Assembly: GCA_902491515.1 (NCBI GenBank)
Contig: CABUIC010000025.1
Span: 1-40,036 of the forward strand
Reading direction: 5' to 3'
DNA from: an uncultured Porphyromonadaceae bacterium
GTDB lineage: Bacteria > Bacteroidota > Bacteroidia > Bacteroidales > Muribaculaceae
DNA: 40,036 nucleotides
The position numbers and the translations under genes were made by a program. The notes beneath the pieces were generated by a model. That model worked only from the letters and a program-made list of their open reading frames with translations. It ran no database searches and was not told the origin of the DNA. Positions 30,601-38,570 of this stretch are shown here, one piece after another (the first letter of the stretch is position 1; each line of letters opens with the position of its first letter).

Positions 30601-32817
30601 TTATTTAAGGGATGCTAATTTCTGAGGGTCGCCCACGAGCCAGACGAGGTCGCCGGGACGGAAAACGAGGTCTGGGCGGGTGTCGATGTGCTCTTCGCCG
30701 CGGTCGACGGCCACTACGAGAGCGTCGTAGCGGTCGCGGAGGGCAGAGTCGCGGGGGGTGTGGCCCGCAAGGGGCGATGAATCGGAGAGAAGTATGCCTG
30801 TGAGGCGGGTTTTCGAGAGGTCGCCGGATGGCAGGGCGGCATCGTCGAGATTCTTTTCCACATCGGGGAGAATGGCCGCAATCTGCTCCTCGGTGCCGAT
30901 GACGCCGACAGTGTCGCCTGGGAAGAGCCGCTCCTGACTTCCGGGAATCTGAATCACGGTCTGTCCGCGCTGAATGCTCACGATGTTGACACCGTAGCGG
31001 TGGCGGATGTTGGAGTTGACAAGGCGCTCACCGGCGAAGTCGCAGGCGGTACCTATGGTCATGTAAGCGAGATGGAGATCGCCGACGACGGCGTTTTTCT
31101 TCCCCGAGCGGCGGAGCTCGCGCTCGTTGAGATTGTCGATGAAGCGGCTCTCGATCCGGCGCATACGCCTGCGGAGGCGGGTGGAGAAGAAGAACACGAG
31201 GAGCACGACGAGAACAGCGGCGACAAGTACGCCCATCCTCTTCGAGAATGCCTCGGAGATTACGCCTATAACAAAGAAGAGAGCGATGAGAAAGCGGAAA
31301 ATCGTGAGGACAGTGCGCGGGAGAGCGTTGATAGCGGCGCGGGCCTCTTCCTCGCCTGACTCGTCGGAGGAAGCGCTCAGAGGCATCATGAGCGCCATCA
31401 GGAAGGGCGACATGGCGGCGAGGGTCACCACTACGGTGAGCAGCTTCACTCCCTGCCCCATGAGCCCGGAGAGATAGGGCATGAGGTAGCGATAGCCGAG
31501 GATCGCGATTCCGAGGAGGACCACGGAATAGAGGGCCGTGCGCCAAAGATAGCGTTTGAGCACAGGCTTCCAGGAGGCACCTGCGGCCTCGTTCTTCTCG
31601 ACGTCCTTGTGATAGCGGTCGATGAGGAAATGGAGCCTTTCGGGGAGGTGGCGCTCGACAAAATCATAGAAGGGAACGGAGGCCCTTATGAAGAAGGGCG
31701 TGCCGAAGGTGGTGATGACCGAAACGGCGACGACAATCGGATAGAGCGTGGGCTCGAGGACACCGAGCGACATGCCGAGGGATGCGATGATGAAGGCGAA
31801 CTCGCCGATCTGCGAGAGAGAGAAGCCGCTCTCGATGGCCACCTTGAGAGTCTGGCCCGTAATGAGCATTCCGGCGGTGCCGAAAACAATCATGCCGACG
31901 ATTACAACAGCCGAAAGGATGAGGATGGGCAGCCAGTATTCGGCGATGATGTCCGGGCGGACCATCATGCCCACCGAGATGAAGAAAACGGCGCCGAAAA
32001 GGTCCTTGACGGGGGTGACAACGTGTTCGATGCGCTCGGCATAGCTTGTTCCGGCAAGGATTGAACCCATGACAAAAGCTCCGAGGGCCATGGAGAAGCC
32101 GCAGTAGACGGAGAAGACGGCCATTCCGAGGCAGAGACCCATGGAAACGACGAGAAGCGTCTCGGGATTGAGGAAGCCGCGGATGGAATTGAGCAGGGAG
32201 GGAAGGACGTAGACCCCGACCGCAAACCAGATGAGGAGGAAGAAGACGAGCTTGGCGATGCTGTACAGAAGCTCGGCGCCCTCGACGCTGGAGTTTATCG
32301 CAATGGAGGAGAGCAGGACCATCATCACGACGGCGAAAAGGTCCTCGACGATGAGTACGGCGAGGACGAGGGACGCGAATTTCTTCTGCCTGAGGCCGAG
32401 GTCGTTGAATGCCTTGATAATGATGGTGGTCGAGCTCATTGAGAGCATACCGCCGAGGAAAAGGCTGTTGATGGTGTTGAAATGGAGGATATGCCCGATG
32501 GCGAATCCGGCGCCCATCATACCTGTGACTACGACCAGAGCAGTTACCACGGCGGAGCCCCCGGAATTAAGGAGCTTTTTGAAGCTGAACTCGAGACCGA
32601 GCGAGAAGAGGAGAACGACGATACCTATCTCAGCCCAGAAGTCGATGTTTTCCTCGGAAGTGACGGAGGGAAGATACTCGAAATGGGGGCTCGCAAGAAA
32701 ACCCGCGACGATGTAGCCGAGGACGACCGGCTGTTTAATCCACTTGAACAGAACGGTTACGACCGCTCCGAGAAGGAGGATGAATGCGAGGTCGGTAATC
32801 AGGCTTTCGGTGTTCAT
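30601..32817 (-). CDS. KefB/CPA2-type cation:proton antiporter with TrkA-C domains
   Basis: A 738-aa protein. Residues 1-390 hold about twelve membrane segments of the Na+/H+ exchanger fold (AFILLLGAVVTVLFKW, VVLGYIVAGFLASPHFEYLP, IGIVVLLFSLGLEFSFKKL and LVLAVLIVEDLFAVVMMVL). A second hydrophobic region lies at about 420-545. The C-terminus carries two TrkA-C-like modules (GVNIVSIQRGQTVIQIPGSQ and YDALVVAVDRGEEHIDTRP), each with an FPGDTV- or FRPGDLV-type ending. It should exchange K+ or Na+ for protons; the ion cannot be told from sequence. No classical TrkA-N nucleotide-binding motif is seen. It follows the mgtC-like gene by 15 bp. Confidence 0.92.
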   Translation of the reverse strand: MNTESLITDLAFILLLGAVVTVLFKWIKQPVVLGYIVAGFLASPHFEYLPSVTSEENIDFWAEIGIVVLLFSLGLEFSFKKLLNSGGSAVVTALVVVTGMMGAGFAIGHILHFNTINSLFLGGMLSMSSTTIIIKAFNDLGLRQKKFASLVLAVLIVEDLFAVVMMVLLSSIAINSSVEGAELLYSIAKLVFFLLIWFAVGVYVLPSLLNSIRGFLNPETLLVVSMGLCLGMAVFSVYCGFSMALGAFVMGSILAGTSYAERIEHVVTPVKDLFGAVFFISVGMMVRPDIIAEYWLPILILSAVVIVGMIVFGTAGMLITGQTLKVAIESGFSLSQIGEFAFIIASLGMSLGVLEPTLYPIVVAVSVITTFGTPFFIRASVPFYDFVERHLPERLHFLIDRYHKDVEKNEAAGASWKPVLKRYLWRTALYSVVLLGIAILGYRYLMPYLSGLMGQGVKLLTVVVTLAAMSPFLMALMMPLSASSDESGEEEARAAINALPRTVLTIFRFLIALFFVIGVISEAFSKRMGVLVAAVLVVLLVFFFSTRLRRRMRRIESRFIDNLNERELRRSGKKNAVVGDLHLAYMTIGTACDFAGERLVNSNIRHRYGVNIVSIQRGQTVIQIPGSQERLFPGDTVGVIGTEEQIAAILPDVEKNLDDAALPSGDLSKTRLTGILLSDSSPLAGHTPRDSALRDRYDALVVAVDRGEEHIDTRPDLVFRPGDLVWLVGDPQKLASLK

Positions 32818-32832
32818 GAGTCGGAAGTCTTG

Positions 32833-33558
32833 CTAAATACTCAGCTGGTTGGCGAGGGAAATGGCTTTCGTGGGCTGCAGCTTTTCCAGTTCGCCGAAAA
32901 GCTTGATGTAGTCGGTGCTTTCGCGGAGAAGGACCACGAGATTCAGGCGCGTCTCACGGGCCTCGTAGTCGTAGTCGACGTAGAAATTCTGGAGCGTAAT
33001 CTTGTTGCGGAGGAGAATCTTCCGGTAGCAGTCGATGTCGCGGAGGACCACACCGAGCCTTAGCCTGATGATACGGCTCTCGGAACCCTTGCTGACGTGC
33101 TGTTCAAGTCTCTCGAGCTCTACGAGTATGAAGAGGATGAGGGCCGTGGCGATGACGGAAATCACGTACATCCCTACCCCGACCGCCATTCCGATGGTTG
33201 CGACCATCCAGATACCGGCGGCAGTGGTGAGCCCGCGGATGGAGCCTTTCATCTGGATAATGGCTCCGGCGCCGAGGAAGCCGATACCGGTGATGACCTG
33301 GGCCGCGATGCGACCCGGGTCGCCGTTCTTGAGACCGAGATATTCCTGGGGGACGTAGATACTGAGAATCATCGCGAGGGAGGCTCCCATGGCGATGAGG
33401 GAGAAGGTCCGCACCCCCGCCGCCTGCCCTTTCCGCTTGCGCTCGTAGCCGACGAAGGCGCCGAGGAGCATACTGAGGCAGAGCTTGAATATCGAGTTGA
33501 CGGTGTTCACCTCAATACTCATCGCGCTGTCGAAAAGGCGGGTCAGGAATTCAGACAT
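32833..33558 (-). CDS. MgtC/SapB family membrane protein
   Basis: A 241-aa protein. Four to five N-terminal membrane segments carry the family motifs (LLGAFVGYERKRKGQAAGVRTF, ITGIGFLGAGAIIQ and IRGLTTAAGIWMVATIGMAVG). A soluble C-terminal domain of about 95 residues follows (RLRLGVVLRD and YEARETRLNLVVLLRES), probably ACT-like. In other bacteria MgtC affects growth at low Mg2+ and inhibits the F-type ATP synthase; here the role is inferred. It is 12 bp after the coiled-coil gene and 15 bp before the antiporter gene, so an ion-homeostasis operon is likely. Confidence 0.92.
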   Translation of the reverse strand: MSEFLTRLFDSAMSIEVNTVNSIFKLCLSMLLGAFVGYERKRKGQAAGVRTFSLIAMGASLAMILSIYVPQEYLGLKNGDPGRIAAQVITGIGFLGAGAIIQMKGSIRGLTTAAGIWMVATIGMAVGVGMYVISVIATALILFILVELERLEQHVSKGSESRIIRLRLGVVLRDIDCYRKILLRNKITLQNFYVDYDYEARETRLNLVVLLRESTDYIKLFGELEKLQPTKAISLANQLSI

Positions 33559-33570
33559 GCGGAAGGGAAA

Positions 33571-34569
33571 TCATTTAAGGGAGAAGGAACGGGATGCGAG
33601 GCGATAGTTGTCGGCGAAGAGCTCGACAGTGTAGTCGCCGGCCATGAGCGGGGTGTCGACATCCCAGTAGATTGTGACGCCACCGATTTCCTCACCGGCA
33701 TACTCGACGGTCTTGCGGGCCGTGCAGGGGACCTTCGCACCCTCGAAGGAGAAAGAGCCGCCGGAGCCGAGGAGCTGGCCCGAGGGGGACACGATACGGG
33801 CGTAGATGGTCTTCTCGCCGACGGGAGTGGAGTTGTTCTGAGGGATAGTGAAGCGGACCATGAGCTGGACGGCTTTCTGGACTTTCTTCTCGGTCTTTCC
33901 CTTCTTGTTGAGGGGCGTGAGGGAGAGGCCGGTGACGTTGAGCTTCTCGGCGAGGGTCATACGCTCGGAGAGGACCTCGTTCCGGCGGGAAGTCTCGGCC
34001 ACCTGGGAGTTGAGCTTCTGGTTTTCGGTCTTTATTTCCTCGTTCTCGGAGCGGAGCGCCTCGTTTTCCTTGTTGAGGCGGTCGATTTCCTCGACGTAGT
34101 GGCGGAGGAGAGCACGGAGGGTGTCGATTTCATCGCGGAGCTTTGCGATTTCGGCGGCGCTCTTTTTCTTCTGGTTCTTGAGCTCCTGCTGTAGTTTCTC
34201 GACCTGAAGGCGCGCGGCCTCGTACTTCTCGCTGAGCTGGCGCTTTACGGAGTCGTTCTGGATGAACTGCCGGGAGTTCTCGAACTGAGCGAACTCGGCG
34301 TCGAGCTCGGCGCTCTCGCGCTCGAGGTCGCGGGAAGCGGCGTCGAGGAGAATTTGCTCCTTCTCGGCCTGAGCTTCCTCAAGGGCCTTGTTGGCGCGCA
34401 CGGAAGAGAACACAAAATAGCCCGCGACGAGGACAAGGACCACGCAGACGCCGATGATAATCATCATCAGGCGACGACTCGAAACCGATGCTGGAACCTC
34501 GCGGCGCACTTCCTCCTCTTCGCCGGGAGTGTAGCGGGGAGGCATATTGGGTTCGGGAATGTTGCTCAT
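33571..34569 (-). CDS. Single-pass membrane protein with long coiled coil
   Basis: A 332-aa protein. It has a Pro-rich cytosolic start, one membrane segment (about 33-55, MMIIIGVCVVLVLVAGYFVF), and a long Glu/Lys/Leu coiled coil (about 57-210). A C-terminal beta-rich domain (about 230-332) follows, with VRFTIPQNNSTPVGEKTIYARI and GDYTVELFADNYRLASRSF. That order fits a protein anchored in the inner membrane with its coiled coil and beta-domain in the periplasm. I do not recognise a named function. It sits 39 bp after yicC and 12 bp before mgtC. Confidence 0.85.
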   Translation of the reverse strand: MSNIPEPNMPPRYTPGEEEEVRREVPASVSSRRLMMIIIGVCVVLVLVAGYFVFSSVRANKALEEAQAEKEQILLDAASRDLERESAELDAEFAQFENSRQFIQNDSVKRQLSEKYEAARLQVEKLQQELKNQKKKSAAEIAKLRDEIDTLRALLRHYVEEIDRLNKENEALRSENEEIKTENQKLNSQVAETSRRNEVLSERMTLAEKLNVTGLSLTPLNKKGKTEKKVQKAVQLMVRFTIPQNNSTPVGEKTIYARIVSPSGQLLGSGGSFSFEGAKVPCTARKTVEYAGEEIGGVTIYWDVDTPLMAGDYTVELFADNYRLASRSFSLK

Positions 34570-34608
34570 ATCTTTAGAGTGTATTTAATGCGTAAAAGGG
34601 GTGGAAAA

Positions 34609-35490
34609 TCACATGACGTTGAGGACCTGCTCCTTGATCTGCTCGAGCTTGTCCTTCATGAGAACGACAATCCTCTGCATCTCGGCGTGGTTGCTCTTGG
34701 AGCCGAGGGTGTTTATCTCGCGGCCCATCTCCTGGGCGATGAAACCGAGTTTCTTGCCCTGCCCCGGCTCGGGAGCCTGCATCGTTTCCATGAAATACTG
34801 GAGGTGCTGGGCGAGGCGCTGCTTTTCCTCGTTGACGTCGAGTTTCTCGATATAGAAAATCATCTCCTGCTCGAGGCGCCCCTTGTCGAACTCCGCTACG
34901 GGGATTTTCGAGAGGTTCTCCTCAAGACGGGTGTGGATGCGCTCTATTCTCTCGGCCTCGAAGGGCGCTACCTGCGCAAGGAGGTCGGCGATACCTCGGA
35001 CTCGCTCGGCGAAAAAAGCCTCAAGCTTCAGGCCCTCGGCGCGGCGGTGGGCCATGAGGGCGTCGACAGCCTCGCGGACGGCGGAGTCAAGGACTTCAAT
35101 CTCGGCGTCTGAGGCCTCGGCCTGGGAGTTTGTCTGGAGGGTATCGGGGAAGCGGAGGAGAATCTGCATCCAGTCGGCGGGGGCGGAGATTCCGAGCGAG
35201 GCGGAAGCCTCGTCAATCTGTTTCTTGTACGCCGCGAGGACGGGGACATTGAGAGAGGCGGCGACTTCGGCGCCGGCGCAGACCTCGACGTTCACGGAGA
35301 GGTCGGCCTTGCCGCGCTGGAGCACGGAGGCGACGTATGAGCGGATGTCGATTTCGCGGGTTCTGAACACGGGCGCGATGCGGGCGTTCAGATCCATCTG
35401 CTTGGAGTTGAGTGACTTTATTTCAACAGTGATTTTCTTGCCTTCGACCTCGGCGACAGCTCTGCCGAAGCCAGTCATTGACATTAACAT
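34609..35490 (-). CDS. yicC: YicC family endoribonuclease-like protein
   Basis: A 293-aa protein starting at MLMSMTGFGRA, the family's standard N-terminus. The 37-residue in-frame extension upstream crosses a promoter box and a hairpin and is rejected; Met 40 or Met 42 are other possible starts. Conserved parts are VEIKSLNSKQMDLNARIAP, YVASVLQRGKADLSVNVE and the DUF1732-type end LGFIAQEMGREINTLGSKSN and VVLMKDKLEQIKEQVLNVM. YicC of E. coli has been described as an endoribonuclease acting on small RNA. In many bacteria gmk follows yicC; here it does not, and a coiled-coil gene takes that place. Confidence 0.93.
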   Translation of the reverse strand: MLMSMTGFGRAVAEVEGKKITVEIKSLNSKQMDLNARIAPVFRTREIDIRSYVASVLQRGKADLSVNVEVCAGAEVAASLNVPVLAAYKKQIDEASASLGISAPADWMQILLRFPDTLQTNSQAEASDAEIEVLDSAVREAVDALMAHRRAEGLKLEAFFAERVRGIADLLAQVAPFEAERIERIHTRLEENLSKIPVAEFDKGRLEQEMIFYIEKLDVNEEKQRLAQHLQYFMETMQAPEPGQGKKLGFIAQEMGREINTLGSKSNHAEMQRIVVLMKDKLEQIKEQVLNVM

Positions 35491-35522
35491 ATCTGAGACT
35501 GCGATGTTTAGGTTCAATTCAA

Positions 35523-35555
35523 GAAGCCCGTGGGGGGCTTCCGAATGCAAAGTTA
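35523..35555 (-). promoter_or_regulatory. -7 box and leader hairpin of yicC
   Basis: TAACTTTG on the minus strand (35548-35555) matches TAnnTTTG, 58 bp upstream of the chosen ATG; no TTTG is at -33. Directly after it the leader has a perfect 7-bp hairpin (35523-35529 with 35535-35541, arms GAAGCCC and GGGCTTC). This supports starting yicC at 35490 and not upstream. Confidence 0.5.
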
Positions 35556-35601
35556 CGGAAATTTTCCGAACTAACGGGGCCGAAGGGAGATTATTTATCA
35601 A

Positions 35602-36408
35602 TTAAGGAAGGAATCGTCGTTTGATTCCGGCCTTTCGGGCGGCGCGGCGACGTTCAGCGCGGGAGGGGGGCCGGGAGGGGGGATCGGACGGCGAGGGCGG
35701 CGAGGATTGCTCGGATTGCTCGGACACTTTTGCGGATACGGTCGGGGCGGACGCGCCATGGCGCGTCCCTACCTCATTTTCAAGAATTTGCGCATTAGAA
35801 TTTTCTGTTATTTGCAGATTGGGGTTTTCGGCGGGGTGGGCGGAAGGGATTATGGCGCGGAAATAGGGTTCGGTGAAACGGGGGAGGTGGTCGCGGGTGA
35901 CGATGCCTGACTTGCCGATGCGCTTGCGGGGTGTGGCGGTGAAGAGGAACGAGATTCCGCGTTGAACACCAATGTTGTGGAAGATACGAAGGAAATACCG
36001 GGCGGCGTCGGTTTTCGCGATACAGGTGCAGAGCACGGAGAGGGAATCAATGACGCATATGTCCGCACCGGACTCTTTTAAGGTACCATCGATTGATTTC
36101 CATATTGAATCGTAGCCTCCGGGATTGACGAGAGCTAAGTCCAACTCTCCGTAGAAGATGTTCCCGGTGTCCTTGGATGCGGTGCGATTGAGAAAGCGGG
36201 CGGAGTTGTGGCGGAAGTCTACAAAGAGGACTTTGTGGCCCGAGAGAGCCACGGAGGCGGCAATGTCGATAGCCTTGTCGGTGTTTTCGTCGGGGTTGTC
36301 GCCTATGATGCAGGCGGTCTGGTCCTTGAACCAGTTTTCATAAAGGGAAACGGGTGCGCCCTTGAAGGCAGCCCTTGCGCGTAATTGGGAAAGTGAGAGG
36401 TATTCCAT
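35602..36408 (-). CDS. Degenerate RecA/DnaB-like P-loop protein with repeat-bearing tail
   Basis: A 268-aa protein. Residues 30-180 look like a RecA/KaiC-type core. The Walker A position reads IIGDNPDENTDKAIDIAASV, with no GK(S/T), followed by LSGHKVLFVDFRHN. The Walker-B-like strand is ADICVIDSLSVLCT, and GISFLFTATPRKR follows. ATP binding is therefore doubtful. From about residue 195 the tail is low-complexity. Residues about 212-227 (GTRHGASAPTVSAK) come from an inserted palindromic repeat, then Ser/Pro runs lead to a basic end (AERRRAARKAGIKRRF). No named function is recognised; a DNA- or RNA-binding tail is possible. The leader carries five TTAGCT repeats. Confidence 0.75.
   Translation of the reverse strand: MEYLSLSQLRARAAFKGAPVSLYENWFKDQTACIIGDNPDENTDKAIDIAASVALSGHKVLFVDFRHNSARFLNRTASKDTGNIFYGELDLALVNPGGYDSIWKSIDGTLKESGADICVIDSLSVLCTCIAKTDAARYFLRIFHNIGVQRGISFLFTATPRKRIGKSGIVTRDHLPRFTEPYFRAIIPSAHPAENPNLQITENSNAQILENEVGTRHGASAPTVSAKVSEQSEQSSPPSPSDPPSRPPSRAERRRAARKAGIKRRFLP
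35728..35773 (-). repeat. Palindromic repeat, family B, inside a coding region
   Basis: A 46-bp element that aligns end to end with 17048-17094. It starts GGTAGGGACGCGCC, then CCGTATCC and CAAAA on the minus strand. Its core GGACGCGCCATGGCGCGTCC (35749-35768) is a perfect 20-bp palindrome. It keeps the frame of the surrounding gene. Confidence 0.85.
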
Positions 36409-36437
36409 TTTTTAGAATTTAAAGTTTTTTTGCTTAC

Positions 36438-36482
36438 TTAGCTTAGTTAGCTGAATTAGCTTATTTAGCTTGGTTAGCTACT
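36438..36482. repeat. Tandem array with 9-bp period, TTAGCT core
   Basis: Five copies of TTAGCT, each followed by a variable triplet (tag, gaa, tat, tgg, act), with an exact 9-bp period. It lies in the predicted leader of the minus-strand gene at 35602-36408, between its -7 box and start codon. Confidence 0.9.
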
Positions 36483-36497
36483 TTATTGATTACGATG

Positions 36498-36505
36498 CAA
36501 AGTTA
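36498..36505 (-). promoter_or_regulatory. -7 box for the degenerate P-loop gene
   Basis: TAACTTTG on the minus strand matches TAnnTTTG and lies 89 bp upstream of the ATG. No TTTG is at the expected -33 position. The leader would contain the whole TTAGCT array. Confidence 0.5.
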
Positions 36506-36612
36506 CTGCTGAAAACAGGAGATTCGACGGCGGGATGGTAAATCTCGCCAATTGGGGATTTTTAACGCAAAAAAATTTGGGCGAAAAGGCGGTGAAATTG
36601 GAATTATTTTCA

Positions 36613-36620
36613 TATCTTTG
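36613..36620 (+). promoter_or_regulatory. -7 box for the lipoprotein/DUF5723 pair
   Basis: TATCTTTG followed by CAAAAATTC is a full TAnnTTTG match. The leader to the ATG at 36735 would be about 110 nt and AT-rich; no TTTG is at -33. Together with the minus-strand box at 36498 it makes a divergent promoter region of 326 bp with no gene in it. Confidence 0.6.
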
Positions 36621-36734
36621 CAAAAATTCAGAAAACATCCGCAATTCCCACCATCCTTAATCCGCATGTTTTTCGCTTTTTTTCAACAAAATATAACCAT
36701 CATCAATAACCAAACTCAACACACATTCCACACA

Positions 36735-38549
36735 ATGGAACATCACTACCCCAAAGTCGGCGCGGCCGCAATCGCGCTGTCTTTCGGCCTGATTATGGTG
36801 TCGTGTATCGACGACAATTATGATTTATCGGATATCGACACCACAACCGAGCTGAAGGTCAACGATCTGACAGTACCGGTCAACTTCAAGGACATCTACC
36901 TTGACAAAATCATCGACCTCGACGACTCGGACCCCGACGCCATCATCAAGGTCCGCGAAATCGACGGCAAGAAGTACTACTACTTCAGCAAGCGCGGCGA
37001 ATTCGACGCCGAACCCAAGGAAGTCGACAAGGTCGTGGCTCCGGCTCCTGACCACATCGAAAGCTCCAGAATCACCATCACCACCGCCGGAGCCATGGCG
37101 CCCGCACGGCGCTGCACGCAGGCTGAGTTCCAGGAATATGCCGTAACGGAGTACCACACGGACTTCAGCTACCACGTAGGTTCCGACGTCAACCCGAAGG
37201 TGGACCCCGCCATCAAGTCGATCAAGAACGTGACACTCGACAAGGATGCTCCGCTCTTCATCACCATGACATTCCGCTCGGCTGACATCCAGGCCATATC
37301 GTCGCACGTTGAGCTTTACGACCTTGTGGTGACCGTGCCTGAAAGCACCACAGCGCACTACGGCGACATTTACAGCTCAGAGGGAAAAATCGTCATCCCG
37401 CACCTGAGCTCCACCACGGGAGAAATCGAGCTTCGCCTCGAAGTGGACGCCATCGACTTCGTGACGGCCACGTCGCCCGACGGCAAGGCAGTCGTCGACG
37501 GCCGTTTCGACTTCACGGAGAACGTGGGCGTAGCCTCGGGCCGCTTCCAGGTTTACCCCATCGAGGGCATGAGCCCCGCCGACATGCCTCAGGAAATCGA
37601 GTTCACGACGAACTACGACATGAGCTCCTTCACCGTGAGCCGCTTCTCGGGCTTCTTCGACTATGCCATCGACTTCGACGAAATCGACCCCTTCGAGCTT
37701 ACGGACCTCCCCGACTTCCTCTCGGGCGCCGAGACCAATATCCTCCTCGCACGTCCGGCCCTGACGCTACAGGTGAACTCGCCCGTCGCCCAGTACGGTC
37801 TTGAGTGCCTCACGGGCCTGACACTCCGCGCCGAGCGGAGCAACGGCAAGCCCTCGCGCACCGAGGTGCTCGACCAGTTCGCAATCGGCAACGGCAGCGA
37901 GCAGCAGTTCCACATCATGGCTCCTAACGAGGATGTCGCGTCGGACATCATCCGTCCGGAAGGCATTCCCTCCTTCTTCACGGCCTTCCCGGGCCTCTCG
38001 AGCGTGCTCTCGGGCGAGGGCCTTCCCGACATCGTACACGTTGACTTCACGAGCACGGCCAATCCCGATCCCCGCGTGGTAGGCGCAGCCACGGACTTCC
38101 CGCTCGGCGAGAGCCTCGCACAGGTACACGGCGACTACGAGTTCAGCGCACCCCTCGCGCTCGCCGACGGCTCGGTAATCGTGTACTCCACGACCGAGGA
38201 CGGCTGGAACGACGAGGACGTCGACGCCATCGCCGTCAGCAAGCTGAAAGTGACCGCCAAACTGAGCTCCGACATCCCCGCGGCGACCAAGGTATACGTG
38301 CGCCCCGTCGACATCGAGGGCAAGCGCATCCCTCTGACCAACGCCGACGAAGCCTACGCCACGATGCCCGCCAACGCGAACAACTATGAAATCAGCCTTG
38401 AGCTCCTCGGCGACATCCGCCACCTCGACGGCGTGTACATCGAGGCCATCGTCGACGACTTCAACGGCTCGACACTCTCGCCCGACTTCAACATCAAGGT
38501 CAGCGACCTGCGCGCCGCCGTGACCGGCACCTACACCAAGAAACTCTAA
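36735..38549 (+). CDS. Large Bacteroidota lipoprotein of unknown function
   Basis: A 604-aa protein starting at MEHHYPKV with a lipoprotein signal (AAAIALSFGLIMVSC, Cys 24). IDDNYDLSDIDTTTEL follows, an Asp-rich stretch often seen after the lipid Cys. The mature protein is beta-rich with repeated acidic turns (YLDKIIDLDDSDPD, FDYAIDFDEIDPFELTDLPDF), suggesting several Ig- or sandwich-like domains that may bind Ca2+; this is inference. I do not recognise a catalytic motif. The in-frame extension upstream of the Met crosses the promoter and is rejected. It is followed after 21 bp by the DUF5723 barrel gene, so the two probably work together at the outer membrane. Confidence 0.88.
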   Translation: MEHHYPKVGAAAIALSFGLIMVSCIDDNYDLSDIDTTTELKVNDLTVPVNFKDIYLDKIIDLDDSDPDAIIKVREIDGKKYYYFSKRGEFDAEPKEVDKVVAPAPDHIESSRITITTAGAMAPARRCTQAEFQEYAVTEYHTDFSYHVGSDVNPKVDPAIKSIKNVTLDKDAPLFITMTFRSADIQAISSHVELYDLVVTVPESTTAHYGDIYSSEGKIVIPHLSSTTGEIELRLEVDAIDFVTATSPDGKAVVDGRFDFTENVGVASGRFQVYPIEGMSPADMPQEIEFTTNYDMSSFTVSRFSGFFDYAIDFDEIDPFELTDLPDFLSGAETNILLARPALTLQVNSPVAQYGLECLTGLTLRAERSNGKPSRTEVLDQFAIGNGSEQQFHIMAPNEDVASDIIRPEGIPSFFTAFPGLSSVLSGEGLPDIVHVDFTSTANPDPRVVGAATDFPLGESLAQVHGDYEFSAPLALADGSVIVYSTTEDGWNDEDVDAIAVSKLKVTAKLSSDIPAATKVYVRPVDIEGKRIPLTNADEAYATMPANANNYEISLELLGDIRHLDGVYIEAIVDDFNGSTLSPDFNIKVSDLRAAVTGTYTKKL

Positions 38550-38570
38550 CCAAGAAGCCACGACAAAACT

